A stretch of 64,000 bases of DNA from Pseudovibrio ascidiaceicola (GCF_900114245.1 NZ_FOSK01000001.1:248001-312000); one strand, 5' to 3'. Counted from the first letter of the stretch, positions 45,292-54,874 are shown. The notes: generated by a model from the sequence alone, not told the origin. Numbers and translations: made by a program.

Positions 45292-45720
45292 CTAGGGTTT
45301 AAAGATCACTAAGAACACAATTGCAACCATTAATAGTGTCGGCAGTTCATTAATAATTCTAAAGTAGCGCTCACTATTCTTATTTTGATCCTGCGCAAAC
45401 TTGGTGACATGACGTGAAAGCATCACGTGATATATCGTCATCAGTATAACCAGTGAAAACTTCAGCATAAACCAAAGATCAAAATAAGCATCAAGCAGAT
45501 AAACCAGCCACAAGCCAAAAATCCAGGTGGCCATCATGGATGGAGCCATAATCGCTTTAAGCAACCGGCGTTCCATGATCTTGAAGGTTTCGCTCTTATC
45601 AGAACCGACTTCAGCGGACGTATGATAAACGAAAAGGCGCGGCAAGTAGAACAATCCCGCCATCCAGGCAATCACAGAGATTATGTGGAGGGACTTCGCC
45701 CAGGAATATGCATCATCCAT
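45292..45720 (-). CDS. hemJ: Protoporphyrinogen oxidase HemJ
   Basis: A 142-residue membrane protein with four helices. The haem-ligand His in K-S-L-H-I-I-S-V-I-A-W-M-A-G-L-F-Y-L-P-R (residue 12) and the second-helix R-R-L-L-K-A-I-M-A-P motif are conserved in HemJ. It catalyses the six-electron oxidation of protoporphyrinogen IX. Adjacent to hemE (32-base gap), so two steps of the haem pathway are co-transcribed, followed by rho. Confidence 0.94.
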   Translation of the reverse strand: MDDAYSWAKSLHIISVIAWMAGLFYLPRLFVYHTSAEVGSDKSETFKIMERRLLKAIMAPSMMATWIFGLWLVYLLDAYFDLWFMLKFSLVILMTIYHVMLSRHVTKFAQDQNKNSERYFRIINELPTLLMVAIVFLVIFKP

Positions 45721-45752
45721 GATCCGCGCCTTATCTAATTCGCAGTGTCTGC

Positions 45753-46781
45753 TTACAGGCCTTTAACCCGCTTCACCATCTCAGCAACATGTTCTGGCGG
45801 AGTTTGTGGAACAACGCCATGACCAAGGTTAAAGATGTGCGGACCATTACCCAAAACTTCGAGTGCGTGATCTATTCCAGTTTCCAGCGCACGTCCACCA
45901 GCAACAAGGCGCATTGGATCCATATTGCCCTGTACAGGAACAATTTTCTGAATTTCCTGCGCAACTTCTGCCGGAACGGTCCAATCCAACCCGACTGCAT
46001 CAACACCAGTGGCTTCAACATAGCGCTTCAAGCGAGCAGCTGATGCTTTCGGGAAGCCAATGATCTTTGCATTAGGTCGCTGTGCTTTGACGCCATCAAC
46101 GATCTTACGTGTTGGGCCAACGGACCACTGCTCAAAACCGATGTCATCCAGAACACCTGCCCATGTGTCAAAGATCTGCAGCGCATCTGCGCCACCATCA
46201 AACTGAGCCACAAGGTACGTGATGGAAGCTTCAACCAACTGGTCAATGAAAGCAGTCAGAAGCTCAGGATCCTGATAGGAGCCGATACGAGCGGCAAACT
46301 GGTCCTGAGTGGTATGACCAGCCACAGAATAGCAAGCAACCGTCCACGGAGCTCCGCAGAAGCCTAGAAGGGTGGTTTCAGTCGGTAACTCCGCTCTCAA
46401 ACGCTCGACTGTGGCAATAACAGGAGCCAAATGCTCCATCGTCCTAGCTTGATCAAGCTTATCAACGAGTTCTGTCGAAAGTGGTTCGAGAACTGGTCCT
46501 CGACCCTCCTCAAAATTTACAGGGTAGCCAAGCGCATCTGGAACAACGAAGATGTCAGAAAATAGGATGGCAGCATCAAAGCCATACCGGCGAATGGGTT
46601 GGAGAGTAACTTCTGTTGCAAGATCGGTATTGTAGCAGAAGTCGAGAAAATTCGGTGCTTGAGCTCGTACAGCTCTGTACTCAGGCAAATACCGTCCTGC
46701 CTGGCGCATCATCCAGATTGGTGGGCGCTCAAGTTTCTCGCCTGCCAAAACGCGCATTACCGCTCTTTCATGAGATTCCAT
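45753..46781 (-). CDS. hemE: Uroporphyrinogen decarboxylase
   Basis: A 342-residue TIM-barrel enzyme that removes four carboxyl groups from uroporphyrinogen III. P-P-I-W-M-M-R-Q-A-G-R-Y-L-P-E-Y holds the substrate Arg residues, I-L-F-S-D-I the catalytic Asp, and F-N-L-G-H-G-V is near the C-terminus. It is divergent from PPSRP across the presumed origin, the arrangement found in Caulobacter. Confidence 0.97.
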   Translation of the reverse strand: MESHERAVMRVLAGEKLERPPIWMMRQAGRYLPEYRAVRAQAPNFLDFCYNTDLATEVTLQPIRRYGFDAAILFSDIFVVPDALGYPVNFEEGRGPVLEPLSTELVDKLDQARTMEHLAPVIATVERLRAELPTETTLLGFCGAPWTVACYSVAGHTTQDQFAARIGSYQDPELLTAFIDQLVEASITYLVAQFDGGADALQIFDTWAGVLDDIGFEQWSVGPTRKIVDGVKAQRPNAKIIGFPKASAARLKRYVEATGVDAVGLDWTVPAEVAQEIQKIVPVQGNMDPMRLVAGGRALETGIDHALEVLGNGPHIFNLGHGVVPQTPPEHVAEMVKRVKGL

Positions 46782-47208
46782 AAATCGCCTCTTTTTCCCA
46801 AGCCTGCTTAAATAGAATCTTCTTATTTGGAAGTTTCTATTTCTATTAGTGAGTGAATAGCAGGGATCAATTTAATTCCACAATTCCTAACTGAGAAAAC
46901 CCTAATAGGAAAAGTCACAGATCAAAAACAAGCAAGACTCTCAACAGGAGTCGAAAACAAATTGTTTTTTCTAAAGATTCAATAGGTTACAATCTGGAAA
47001 ATAACCACAGATCACAGTTTATCCCGTATGCTGTGCTGTGAATCTTTTGCGTGGGCAATGTGCAATCCCGTTTATCCAAGTCGTTTCGAAATCAGTATTC
47101 TCAAAATATGGAATTGTTGACGGATTAGGGTCAGCGGGCATTAATTTGAAAGCACAGTGAGATTTGGCTAGTTTTCCCAAGTCTCTTAGGAATGTTGAGG
47201 ATGATACC
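46782..47208. other. oriC: Candidate chromosomal replication origin region
   Basis: A 427-base gene-free gap between hemE and the PPSRP gene, the same position as Caulobacter Cori. The middle (about 46960-46985) is AT-rich, and there are five GANTC sites, the CcrM methylation motif, at 46816, 46937, 46949, 46976 and 47040 (approximate starts). DnaA-box-like sequences are degenerate: ATAACCACA (47001-47009) and TTATCCAAG (47072-47080) each match 7 of 9 positions of TTATCCACA. No CtrA box TTAA-N7-TTAA was found. The assignment rests mainly on synteny and the nearby parS cluster. Confidence 0.55.
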
Positions 47209-48057
47209 TTGGGTAACCACTCTAACTACTTCCATTTACACATGGTTTCGGACTCAACGGGCGAAACTTTGATGACAATTGTGCGTGCTGCGACCGCGCA
47301 ATATGAGAATATTCAGCCCATCGAGCATGTTTACCCGCTGATCCGGCATGACAAGCAATTGAGTAGAGTCCTCGAAGAGATTGAATCTGCACCAGGAATT
47401 GTTCTCTACACCCTTGTGGAACAATCCTATGCCCGCCGTCTGGAGCGCAAATGTCAGGATTTAGGCCTGCCATGCGTCAATGTTCTCAAACCCGTCTATC
47501 AGGTCTTCCATAGCTATCTGAACGTCACAGAAACGTGGCGTGTGGGCGGACAGCACGTGATGGATGAGGAATACTTCCAGCGCATGGAAGCCATGAACTA
47601 CACGATGCTGCACGATGATGGTCAAATCGCTGGGGCTTTGGATGAAGCAGACGTTATTCTTGTCGGTATCAGCCGAACCTCTAAGACACCAACCTCTATC
47701 TATCTGGCAAATAGAGGTATTAAGGCGGCTAACATCCCGCTTATTCCCAATATGCGCCCTCCCCGTCAGCTCCTGAAAGCCAAAAGACCTCTGGTGGTTG
47801 GCCTGATGGCTACAGCCGAGCGTATTCGGGATATCCGCCAGAACCGCATTTTGTCGTTGGATGCCAAAACAGACAACGACACTTACGTTGATCGCAAATC
47901 GATTGCTCAGGAGATTGCGATGTCGAAACGGTTGTGTGCTGAAAATGGTTGGCCGCTCATCGATGTAACGCGCCGCTCTATCGAAGAAACGGCAGCGGAG
48001 ATCATGGATTTGCTCCGAAAGCATAAAAATGAGCAAAAAGAGACAGAAGAATATTGA
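47209..48057 (+). CDS. PEP synthase / PPDK regulatory protein (PPSRP, DUF299)
   Basis: A 282-residue bifunctional kinase and pyrophosphorylase that switches pyruvate, phosphate dikinase or PEP synthase on and off by Thr phosphorylation. It shows F-H-L-H-M-V-S-D-S-T-G-E-T, R-x-x-A-x-Y near the start, and the P-loop G-I-S-R-T-S-K-T-P-T-S. The TTG at 47209 has GAGG 8 bases before it and matches the start point of relatives (about six residues before F-H-L-H); a TTG at 47164 gives 15 extra residues. It is the first gene right of the presumed origin. Confidence 0.93.
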   Translation: MGNHSNYFHLHMVSDSTGETLMTIVRAATAQYENIQPIEHVYPLIRHDKQLSRVLEEIESAPGIVLYTLVEQSYARRLERKCQDLGLPCVNVLKPVYQVFHSYLNVTETWRVGGQHVMDEEYFQRMEAMNYTMLHDDGQIAGALDEADVILVGISRTSKTPTSIYLANRGIKAANIPLIPNMRPPRQLLKAKRPLVVGLMATAERIRDIRQNRILSLDAKTDNDTYVDRKSIAQEIAMSKRLCAENGWPLIDVTRRSIEETAAEIMDLLRKHKNEQKETEEY

Positions 48058-48118
48058 GAAGCATTACGCTTTATCCCAATAAACAGCACAAGAAATCCTC
48101 AGATTGAGAAAGCAGAGT

Positions 48119-48715
48119 ATGACTCGACTGATATTAGCGAGCGGAAGTAAAATTCGCGCGACTCTCTTAGAAAATGCAGGCCTAATTTTTGATCGTATTC
48201 CGGCAAATGTTGATGAGCGACAGATAGAAGAGCCTTTGCTTTCCACTGGTGTGGATCCAGAAGTGATTGCAGCTAAATTATCCATTGCGAAAGCGAAAGA
48301 AGTTTCTGCCCGAAATCATGGTGCTTACGTAGTCGGTGCTGACCAGATCCTGGCCTTTGAAGGAAAGCGCCTCGTTAAGCCCGAAGACCTGAACGCAGCC
48401 CGCGAGCAACTAATGAGCTTTTCCGGCAAAAGTCATGCCCTTCATTCTGCGGCATGTGTCGTCAAAGATGGCGAAGTTGTCTGGGAAGGCATTTCGACGG
48501 CCATTCTTAATGTGCGTGAGTTATCAGAAGATTTTCTGGATTGGTACATTGAGAGAACCGGATCCGAAATACTCTCCAGTGTCGGTGCGTATCAGTTGGA
48601 AGCCGAAGGCGTGCAGCTCTTTGATAAGATTGAGGGCGATTATTTCACAGTGCTGGGCCTTCCTCTCCTTAGCCTCCTCTCTTTCCTTCGTGAGATTGAG
48701 GTTTTGAAGAAATGA
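48119..48715 (+). CDS. maf: Maf-like nucleoside triphosphate pyrophosphatase
   Basis: A 198-residue Maf protein with L-I-L-A-S-G-S (residues 4-10), V-D-E-R, V-V-G-A-D-Q and Y-Q-L-E-A-E-G. It hydrolyses non-canonical nucleotides, preventing their incorporation into nucleic acids. The ATG at 48119 is preferred to a TTG at 48104 because the family starts at that residue. Its stop overlaps the aroE start in ATGA, so the two are coupled. Confidence 0.93.
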   Translation: MTRLILASGSKIRATLLENAGLIFDRIPANVDERQIEEPLLSTGVDPEVIAAKLSIAKAKEVSARNHGAYVVGADQILAFEGKRLVKPEDLNAAREQLMSFSGKSHALHSAACVVKDGEVVWEGISTAILNVRELSEDFLDWYIERTGSEILSSVGAYQLEAEGVQLFDKIEGDYFTVLGLPLLSLLSFLREIEVLKK

Positions 48716-49545
48716 GGAACGCAGCTGTCACAGGTCATCCGATCGGCCACTCAAAATCCCCTCTGATCCATGGTTACTGGTTAAAACAGCATGGCATTGA
48801 GGGCAGCTACATTGCACAGGATGTGCCTCCTGAGACTGCTGAAAGCTTTTACAGCGCATTGGCTGAGCATGGATTTGTTGGCTGCAACGTGACAATTCCA
48901 AACAAAGAGCACGCGTATAATTCCGCCGAGAAGTTGGATGATGCAGCCAAAATGATTGGTGCTGTGAACACGCTTTGGTTGGATGACGCAGGTGTTCTGA
49001 ATGGTTCAAACACCGACGGACTTGGCTTTCTGGGAAATCTCGATCAGATGCTGCCGAACTGGGATAACAACGGGAATAAGGCCGTTGTTCTGGGGGCTGG
49101 TGGTGCCTCTCGGGCGATTATCTGGGCGTTGCTCTCCAGAGGATACACAGAAGTGTATATTTCCAATAGAACACTAGAAAAAGCGCAGAATCTTGCAGAT
49201 CATTTTGGCCCAAATACTATCGCAATTAAGTGGGATAGATTGGGGGAAAAGTTTGGAGAAGCGGATTTTCTAGTTAATACGACCTCACTTGGTATGACTG
49301 GACAACCAGAATTAAATATTGATCTTGATAACCTGTCGAAATCGGCAGTTGTGACGGATATAGTTTACTCTCCGTTACAAACCAAGCTGCTTCGTGATGC
49401 TGAGCAGCGCGGTAATGCGACAGTGGATGGTCTGGGAATGCTTCTTCATCAAGCTGTACCGGGTTTTGAAAAATGGTTTGGAGTTCGCCCGGAAGTCACC
49501 GACGAGCTTCGTGAGATGATCCTAAGAGAAATGGGACTTACCTGA
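48712..49545 (+). CDS. aroE: Shikimate dehydrogenase
   Basis: A 277-residue NADPH-dependent enzyme of aromatic amino acid synthesis. G-H-P-I-G-H-S-K-S-P for shikimate, N-V-T-I-P-N-K-E (catalytic Lys), N-T-D-G-L-G-F, and the G-A-G-G-A-S-R-A-I nucleotide motif are present. Starts within the last codon of maf and ends directly before the coaE ATG (no gap), giving a tight maf-aroE-coaE-dnaQ unit. Confidence 0.97.
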   Translation: MRNAAVTGHPIGHSKSPLIHGYWLKQHGIEGSYIAQDVPPETAESFYSALAEHGFVGCNVTIPNKEHAYNSAEKLDDAAKMIGAVNTLWLDDAGVLNGSNTDGLGFLGNLDQMLPNWDNNGNKAVVLGAGGASRAIIWALLSRGYTEVYISNRTLEKAQNLADHFGPNTIAIKWDRLGEKFGEADFLVNTTSLGMTGQPELNIDLDNLSKSAVVTDIVYSPLQTKLLRDAEQRGNATVDGLGMLLHQAVPGFEKWFGVRPEVTDELREMILREMGLT

Positions 49546-50145
49546 ATGGTTATTCTCGGTCTGACTGGCTCTATTGGAATGGGGAAATCAACCACCTCAA
49601 AGCTCTTCGCAGAGGCTGGAGCCGCTGTTTATGATGCTGATGCTGCGGTTCATGCACTTTACACTGGCAAAGCGGTTGAGCCTGTTGGCAGCGCCTTTCC
49701 CGGTACTGCTAAAGATGGTCGGATTGACCGCGAAGCCCTCGGAAAAATCGTCCTCCACGACAAAGCAAAGATGATGCTTCTGGAAAGCCTCATCCACCCA
49801 CTTGTTCAGGAAGTTGAAACGGAGTTTCTTCAGCAAGCCAAATTAGACCGTCGTAAGGTCGTTGTGCTCGACGTTCCTCTTCTCTTCGAGGTTGGCAAGC
49901 ACAAGGCCGTTGATGCGGTCGTCGTAGTTTCTGCACCATATGATGTGCAGCGTCAGCGTGTTCTTGAAAGACCAGGCATGACAGAAGAGAAATTTGAGGC
50001 TATCTACGCAAAACAGTTAAACGATGCAGAAAAACGCAAAAAAGCGCATTTTATTGTCGACACTGGCCGAGGCGTTGAGCCGGCCCGTCGTGCAGTGGGT
50101 GCCATCATGCGCGCTGTGTCTTCTATCGCTTCTAGAACGGTGTAA
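49546..50145 (+). CDS. coaE: Dephospho-CoA kinase
   Basis: A 199-residue P-loop kinase for the last step of CoA synthesis. G-L-T-G-S-I-G-M-G-K-S-T is the Walker A, then Y-D-A-D-A-A-V-H, and D-V-P-L-L-F-E near residue 108. It follows aroE with no gap and precedes dnaQ by 2 bases. Confidence 0.96.
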   Translation: MVILGLTGSIGMGKSTTSKLFAEAGAAVYDADAAVHALYTGKAVEPVGSAFPGTAKDGRIDREALGKIVLHDKAKMMLLESLIHPLVQEVETEFLQQAKLDRRKVVVLDVPLLFEVGKHKAVDAVVVVSAPYDVQRQRVLERPGMTEEKFEAIYAKQLNDAEKRKKAHFIVDTGRGVEPARRAVGAIMRAVSSIASRTV

Positions 50146-50147
50146 TT

Positions 50148-50855
50148 ATGCGCGAAATCTCCTTCGATACTGAAACCACAGGCCTGAATCCGCTTGATGG
50201 GGATAGGCTGGTTGAAATCGGCGGAGTGGAGCTCATAAATTTCATTCCAACGGGCAGAACTTGTCACCTCTATGTGAATCCGCAAAGGGATATGCCAGAA
50301 GAAGCCTTCCGCATTCACGGCCTTTCCGCTGAGTTCCTCTCCGACAAACCGCTGTTTGTCGATGTAGCTGACGAATTTCTTGATTTTGTTGGAGATTCAC
50401 GCCTGGTTATTCACAACGCTCCATTCGATATGGGCTTCATTAACATGGAGCTTGGGCGTTGTAATAAACCGAAAATCCCAAATACGCAGGTGCTGGATAC
50501 TCTAAAGCTTGCGCGCAGAAAGTTCCCGACCGGATCAGTATCGCTGGATGCTTTGTGTTCTCGCTACAGCGTGGATAACACAAAGCGCGTATACCACGGC
50601 GCGCTGCTCGATGCGGAGTTGCTGGCCGAAGTTTATCTGGAGATGAACGGCGGTAAGCAGAAAAATCTTGGCCTGGTACCAGACGATGAAGCGATCGACC
50701 TGGATAAACTCAGTGATGAGCCCAAAAAGCGCGTCGCAGCGATGCAACGCCCAACCCCTCTCTCCCCTTCCCTGTCAGAGGAAGAAATTGAGGCACACGC
50801 CAAGTTCCTTGCTGGAATGAAATCTGACCCTGCCTGGAATAAGTATCTGAAGTAG
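50148..50855 (+). CDS. dnaQ: DNA polymerase III subunit epsilon
   Basis: A 235-residue 3'-5' exonuclease, the proofreading subunit of the replicase. DEDDh motifs: F-D-T-E-T-T-G-L (Exo I), H-N-A-P-F-D-M-G-F (Exo II) and Y-H-G-A-L-L-D-A-E (Exo III). The C-terminal 60 residues are variable and include the clamp-binding region. Second dnaE-associated gene in the origin neighbourhood. Last gene of the maf-dnaQ unit; a terminator follows. Confidence 0.96.
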   Translation: MREISFDTETTGLNPLDGDRLVEIGGVELINFIPTGRTCHLYVNPQRDMPEEAFRIHGLSAEFLSDKPLFVDVADEFLDFVGDSRLVIHNAPFDMGFINMELGRCNKPKIPNTQVLDTLKLARRKFPTGSVSLDALCSRYSVDNTKRVYHGALLDAELLAEVYLEMNGGKQKNLGLVPDDEAIDLDKLSDEPKKRVAAMQRPTPLSPSLSEEEIEAHAKFLAGMKSDPAWNKYLK

Positions 50856-50865
50856 GTTCCAAATA

Positions 50866-50894
50866 AAAAGCGCTCCAGATTTCTGAAGCGCTTC
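50866..50894. terminator. Terminator between dnaQ and the 2-hydroxyacid dehydrogenase gene
   Basis: AAGCGCT (50869-50875) and AGCGCTT (50888-50894) with an inner CAGA/TCTG stem. The minus strand has the T tract, so it serves the dehydrogenase gene best and dnaQ less well. Confidence 0.75.
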
Positions 50895-50903
50895 AAACTG
50901 TTA

Positions 50904-51890
50904 TCAGAGCATAGATGGCAAAACGCGATCCGGTGGACGGTGTCCGTCCATAAAGGCTTTGATATTGATTATGACCTTCTCACCCATATCAATACGCCCT
51001 TCGATTGTTGCTGAACCCATATGCGGCAACACAACCACCTTGTCGGATGCCACAAGCTTCGGGTTGATCGCAGGCTCATGCTCAAACACATCAAGCGCTG
51101 CACCTGCAAGCTCACCTGACTCAATCTGACGGATCAGCGCGTTTTCATCCACAATCTCACCACGAGCGGTGTTTACGATGTACGCATCAGGCTTCATCAG
51201 CTTCAAACGGCGTGCGGAAAGCAGGTGGTAGGTACCCGGCGTATGCGGACAATGGATGGAGACGACATCCATGCGCGCAAGCATCTGATCCAGGCTCTCC
51301 CAGAAAGTAGCTTCCAGCTGCTCTTCAAGCTCCAGAGGCTCGCGAATTCGATTGTGGTAATGGATAGACATACCAAACGCTTTTGCGCGTCTGGCGACCG
51401 CCTGACCGATCCGGCCCATACCGATAATACCCAAGCGCTTGCCCCAGATACGACGACCAAGCATCCAGGTAGGAGACCAACCGTCCCATTCCTTGTTCTC
51501 AATCTTCTTCATGCCTTCAGAAAGACGACGCGGAACAGCCAGAATGAGCGCCATGGTCATGTCTGCAGTGTCTTCAGTCATCACACCAGCAGTATTGGTA
51601 ACTGCAATACCGCGATTGTTGGCAGAGATAACGTCGATATTGTCGACGCCGTTACCGAAGTTGGCGATCATTTTCAGATTAGGGCCAGCCTGAGCCAAAA
51701 CCGAAGCATCAATGCGGTCTGTAACAGTGGGGACAAGAACATCAGCAATTTTGACGGCTTCCACAAGCTCTGCCTGAGTGAACGGCTTGTCTTGCTCATT
51801 CAACCGTGTGTCGAAAAGCTCGCGCATGCGTGTTTCAACAACATCCGGCAGTTTCCGCGTCACAACCACAATAGGCTTCTTTTTTGGCAT
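50904..51890 (-). CDS. D-isomer-specific 2-hydroxyacid dehydrogenase
   Basis: A 328-residue NAD(P)-dependent enzyme related to glyoxylate or hydroxypyruvate reductases. The substrate-domain motif N-F-G-N-G-V-D-N-I-D, Rossmann G-M-G-R-I-G-Q-A-V, N-T-A-R-G-E-I-V-D-E (catalytic Arg), the Glu of D-V-F-E-H-E-P and the His of L-P-H-M-G-S-A-T are all present. The substrate cannot be told apart from sequence. Apparently monocistronic. Confidence 0.93.
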   Translation of the reverse strand: MPKKKPIVVVTRKLPDVVETRMRELFDTRLNEQDKPFTQAELVEAVKIADVLVPTVTDRIDASVLAQAGPNLKMIANFGNGVDNIDVISANNRGIAVTNTAGVMTEDTADMTMALILAVPRRLSEGMKKIENKEWDGWSPTWMLGRRIWGKRLGIIGMGRIGQAVARRAKAFGMSIHYHNRIREPLELEEQLEATFWESLDQMLARMDVVSIHCPHTPGTYHLLSARRLKLMKPDAYIVNTARGEIVDENALIRQIESGELAGAALDVFEHEPAINPKLVASDKVVVLPHMGSATIEGRIDMGEKVIINIKAFMDGHRPPDRVLPSML

Positions 51891-52139
51891 CGTCCCCGCC
51901 TTCTGTCAAAAATTCGAAGTTTTTTAACCCTGCCCTAATCACCATATGAGTCAATGACTCAAAGGTCTTACAGGCTGTCAAAGTTTCATTACCAAATGTT
52001 CCGGTGAAAACAAGACTTGTCAAACACGTCTACATCTAATAGCAGCCACTATCGGAAATCGCGAGATCTAAGGTATGATACTTGTGTCTCGATTTTAGTG
52101 AAAATTACGGATTAGCCTACGGGAAGTTTTGGTATCACT

Positions 52140-52688
52140 ATGAAAAATAAAAGCTTTCGTACTCTTAGTGCCCTTGCAGCTGCTTTTCTATTATTCCTTT
52201 TTGTTTCCCCATTCGTAATCACCGCTCAGGCCCAATCTGCGGGTTCTGGTGTATCAGGTCTCCCAGTTCCACGTTTTGTCAGCCTTAAATCTGATAGAGT
52301 GAACGTTCGCAAAGGTCCAAGCAGAAACCACGACATTGGTTGGACTTTCGTTCGCAGCAGGCTGCCGGTTGAAGTCATTCAGGAATATGACGACTGGCGC
52401 CGCATTCGCGATTGGGAAGGCAAAGACGGCTGGGTTTTCAAAACCTTGCTGACTGGCTACCGCTCTGCACTGGTAACGCCTTGGCTGGAAAATACCGTTG
52501 AAACCACTCCTCTTCGTAAGCGACCCGGCCCGAATGAAGAGATCGTCGCGTTTCTTGAGCCTTTGGTCCTTGCTGGTGTTGTTGAGTGCACAGATGGCTA
52601 CTGCCGAGTTTCTGGCAAAGATTTTGAAGGCTGGATTGATCAGAGCAGATTGTTTGGTGTTTATAAGAACGAGACAATCAACAACTGA
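52140..52688 (+). CDS. Exported SH3 domain protein (SH3_4 family)
   Basis: A 182-residue protein with a signal peptide (residues 1-31, ending A-Q-A) and two SH3_4-type repeats: about residues 47-110 (D-R-V-N-V-R-K-G-P-S, then G-W-V-F-K-T-L-L) and 112-175 (L-R-K-R-P-G-P, then G-W-I-D-Q). Bacterial SH3 domains bind peptidoglycan or periplasmic partners. A good terminator follows at 52714. Conserved in rhizobial relatives next to a dehydrogenase gene; function unknown. Confidence 0.87.
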   Translation: MKNKSFRTLSALAAAFLLFLFVSPFVITAQAQSAGSGVSGLPVPRFVSLKSDRVNVRKGPSRNHDIGWTFVRSRLPVEVIQEYDDWRRIRDWEGKDGWVFKTLLTGYRSALVTPWLENTVETTPLRKRPGPNEEIVAFLEPLVLAGVVECTDGYCRVSGKDFEGWIDQSRLFGVYKNETINN

Positions 52689-52713
52689 CCTCGGCACTAA
52701 TAACAGATCAAAG

Positions 52714-52748
52714 AAAAAGCCTCTGAGGAAACTTGGAGGCTTTTTGTT
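52714..52748 (+). terminator. Terminator of the SH3 gene
   Basis: AAAAAGCCTC (52714-52723) pairs with GAGGCTTTTT (52736-52745), and more T follows. It also lies just downstream of fabI on the other strand. Confidence 0.9.
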
Positions 52749-52773
52749 TTTCACCTGAACAATCAAAAGAAAC

Positions 52774-53601
52774 TTAAACAGTTTCCTTTGCGCGCATCAG
52801 CTTGTCGGCAGTCTTCAATTCTTTCATGCGAGGCATGGAAACGATGTTGTAACCAGAATCCACAAAGTGAACTTCACCAGTCACCCCACCAGACAGTTCT
52901 GACAGAAGGTAGAGACCAGAACCGCCAAGCTGTTCGGTTGTGACAGTCTGTTTCAGAGGAGAATTTGCCTGCTGGAAATTGAACATCAACCGGGCATCTG
53001 AGATGCCTGCGCCAGCAAGTGTGCGAACTGGCCCTGCAGATATTGCATTCACGCGGATGCCCTGCTCGCCAAAGTCCATAGCCAGATAACGTACAGATGC
53101 TTCCAATGCGGCCTTGGCAACGCCCATAACGTTATAGTTTGGCATCACGCTTGTCGCGCCGCCATACGTCAACGTAAGGATGGAGCCGCCGTTCGGCATC
53201 AAATCAGCCGCTCGCTTTGCAATCTCTGTGAAGGAGAAACAGGAGATCTGCATGGTGCGGGCAAAATTATCGCGGGTAGTGTCTGCATAACGGCCACGCA
53301 GCTCAGATTTGTCTGAAAACGCGATCGCGTGCACGAGGAAATCGATGGAGCCCCATTTTTCCTGGAGCTGAGAGAAAACTTTGTCCACGCTATCAATGTC
53401 TTCCACATCGCATGGAAGAAGCATGTCGCAGCCAACACTGTCTGCCAGTGGTTTTACGCGTCGGGCGAAGGCGTCACCTTGATAGGTAAACGCCATTTCT
53501 GCACCCTGTTCAGCAAGAGTTTTGGCTATGCTCCAGGCAATGCTGTGGTCATTGGCAACGCCCATAATCAGACCACGCTTGCCTTGCATAAGCTTGCTCA
53601 T
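52774..53601 (-). CDS. fabI: Enoyl-[acyl-carrier-protein] reductase (NADH)
   Basis: A 275-residue short-chain dehydrogenase of the FabI type. G-V-A-N-D-H-S-I-A-W is the cofactor motif, with Y-N-V-M-G-V-A-K as the Y-x6-K catalytic pair, and S-A-G-P-V-R-T-L-A for the substrate loop. It performs the final step of each fatty acid elongation cycle and is the target of triclosan-type inhibitors. In the order fabA-fabB-fabI on the minus strand. Confidence 0.97.
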   Translation of the reverse strand: MSKLMQGKRGLIMGVANDHSIAWSIAKTLAEQGAEMAFTYQGDAFARRVKPLADSVGCDMLLPCDVEDIDSVDKVFSQLQEKWGSIDFLVHAIAFSDKSELRGRYADTTRDNFARTMQISCFSFTEIAKRAADLMPNGGSILTLTYGGATSVMPNYNVMGVAKAALEASVRYLAMDFGEQGIRVNAISAGPVRTLAGAGISDARLMFNFQQANSPLKQTVTTEQLGGSGLYLLSELSGGVTGEVHFVDSGYNIVSMPRMKELKTADKLMRAKETV

Positions 53602-53656
53602 AGAAAACTCCTTTAATCAAAAGCTAAAGGAGCTGAGCAAGCTCAGGACCTCAAAC

Positions 53657-54874
53657 TCAGTCTTTGTATCGCTTAAACACGACGGTCGCGTTGGTGCCGC
53701 CAAATCCAAAGCCGTTTGAAAGAACGCAATTCAATTCTGCATTATCTACGCGTTCTCTTACGATTGGCATATCCTCAAAATCCGGATCTAATTCTTCAAT
53801 ATGAGCAGAAGCCGCAATGAAATTGCCTTCCATCATAAGCAAAGAGTAGATCGCTTCATGAACGCCGGCAGCACCCAAGGAGTGACCAGAAAGCGCTTTA
53901 GTCGCAGAAATTGGCGGAACCTTGTCGCCGAACACGGCGCGGATCGCTTCAATTTCTTTGATGTCACCAACAGGTGTAGAGGTTGCATGTGGATTGATGT
54001 AGTCAATGTCACAATCAACGTCTTTAAGCGCAATCTTCATGCAGCGTGCTGCGCCTTCACCACTTGGTGCAACCATGTCGTGACCATCAGAAGTCTGACC
54101 GTAACCCACGATTTCTGCGTAGATTTTTGCGCCACGTGCTTTTGCATGCTCAAGTTCTTCAAGAACCAGCACGCCGCCACCGCCAGCAATAACAAAGCCA
54201 TCACGGTTCTTGTCATAAGGACGAGAAGCCGTAGAAGGAGTGTCATTGTACTTGGAAGACATTGCGCCCATAGCATCAAACAGGTTGGAGAGTGTCCAGT
54301 CCAGTTCTTCGCCACCGCCCGCAAATACCACGTCTTGTTTACCCCATTGGATTAGCTCATAGGCATTACCAATACAGATATTGGTTGTCGCACAAGCTGC
54401 GGAAATGGAGTAGTTGACGCCGTGAATTTTAAATGGTGTTGCAAGCGTTGCTGAGTTCGTAGAGCTCATAGCTTTCGGAACAGCGGTCGGCCCGATGCGG
54501 CGTGGGCCTTTTTCACGAGTGATATCCGCAGCTTCAACGATTGCTTTGGTGGATGGTCCACCAGAACCCATGATCAGGCCTGTGCGGTCATTGGTAACCA
54601 GGTCTTCGGAAAGACCGGCATCTTCAATGGCCTGCTCCATGGCAATATAGTTCCATGCAGCACCTTCACCCATAAAGCGAGAAGTCCGACGGCCAAGTTT
54701 TTCCAATGGATCCAGGGTAGGTGCGCCATGAACCTGACAACGGAAGCCGAGCTTCTCGTAGTCTTCAGCTGCAACAATACCGGATTTACCTTCGTAAAGG
54801 CTTGCTTTCACTTCCTCAGCATTGTTGCCAAGAGGTGAAACAATACCCATACCAGTAACAACCACACGCCTCAT
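53657..54874 (-). CDS. fabB: 3-oxoacyl-[acyl-carrier-protein] synthase I
   Basis: A 405-residue condensing enzyme. The active-site Cys is in I-S-A-A-C-A-T-T, with the two His in I-N-P-H-A-T-S-T and L-S-G-H-S-L-G-A. Together with FabA it makes unsaturated fatty acids anaerobically. 55 bases upstream of fabI on the same strand and 94 bases after fabA. Confidence 0.97.
   Translation of the reverse strand: MRRVVVTGMGIVSPLGNNAEEVKASLYEGKSGIVAAEDYEKLGFRCQVHGAPTLDPLEKLGRRTSRFMGEGAAWNYIAMEQAIEDAGLSEDLVTNDRTGLIMGSGGPSTKAIVEAADITREKGPRRIGPTAVPKAMSSTNSATLATPFKIHGVNYSISAACATTNICIGNAYELIQWGKQDVVFAGGGEELDWTLSNLFDAMGAMSSKYNDTPSTASRPYDKNRDGFVIAGGGGVLVLEELEHAKARGAKIYAEIVGYGQTSDGHDMVAPSGEGAARCMKIALKDVDCDIDYINPHATSTPVGDIKEIEAIRAVFGDKVPPISATKALSGHSLGAAGVHEAIYSLLMMEGNFIAASAHIEELDPDFEDMPIVRERVDNAELNCVLSNGFGFGGTNATVVFKRYKD

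Noticed and set aside
46782-47163. Search for strict DnaA boxes TTATCCACA
   Set aside because: No perfect match was found, so I report only degenerate boxes and rely on synteny for the origin call.
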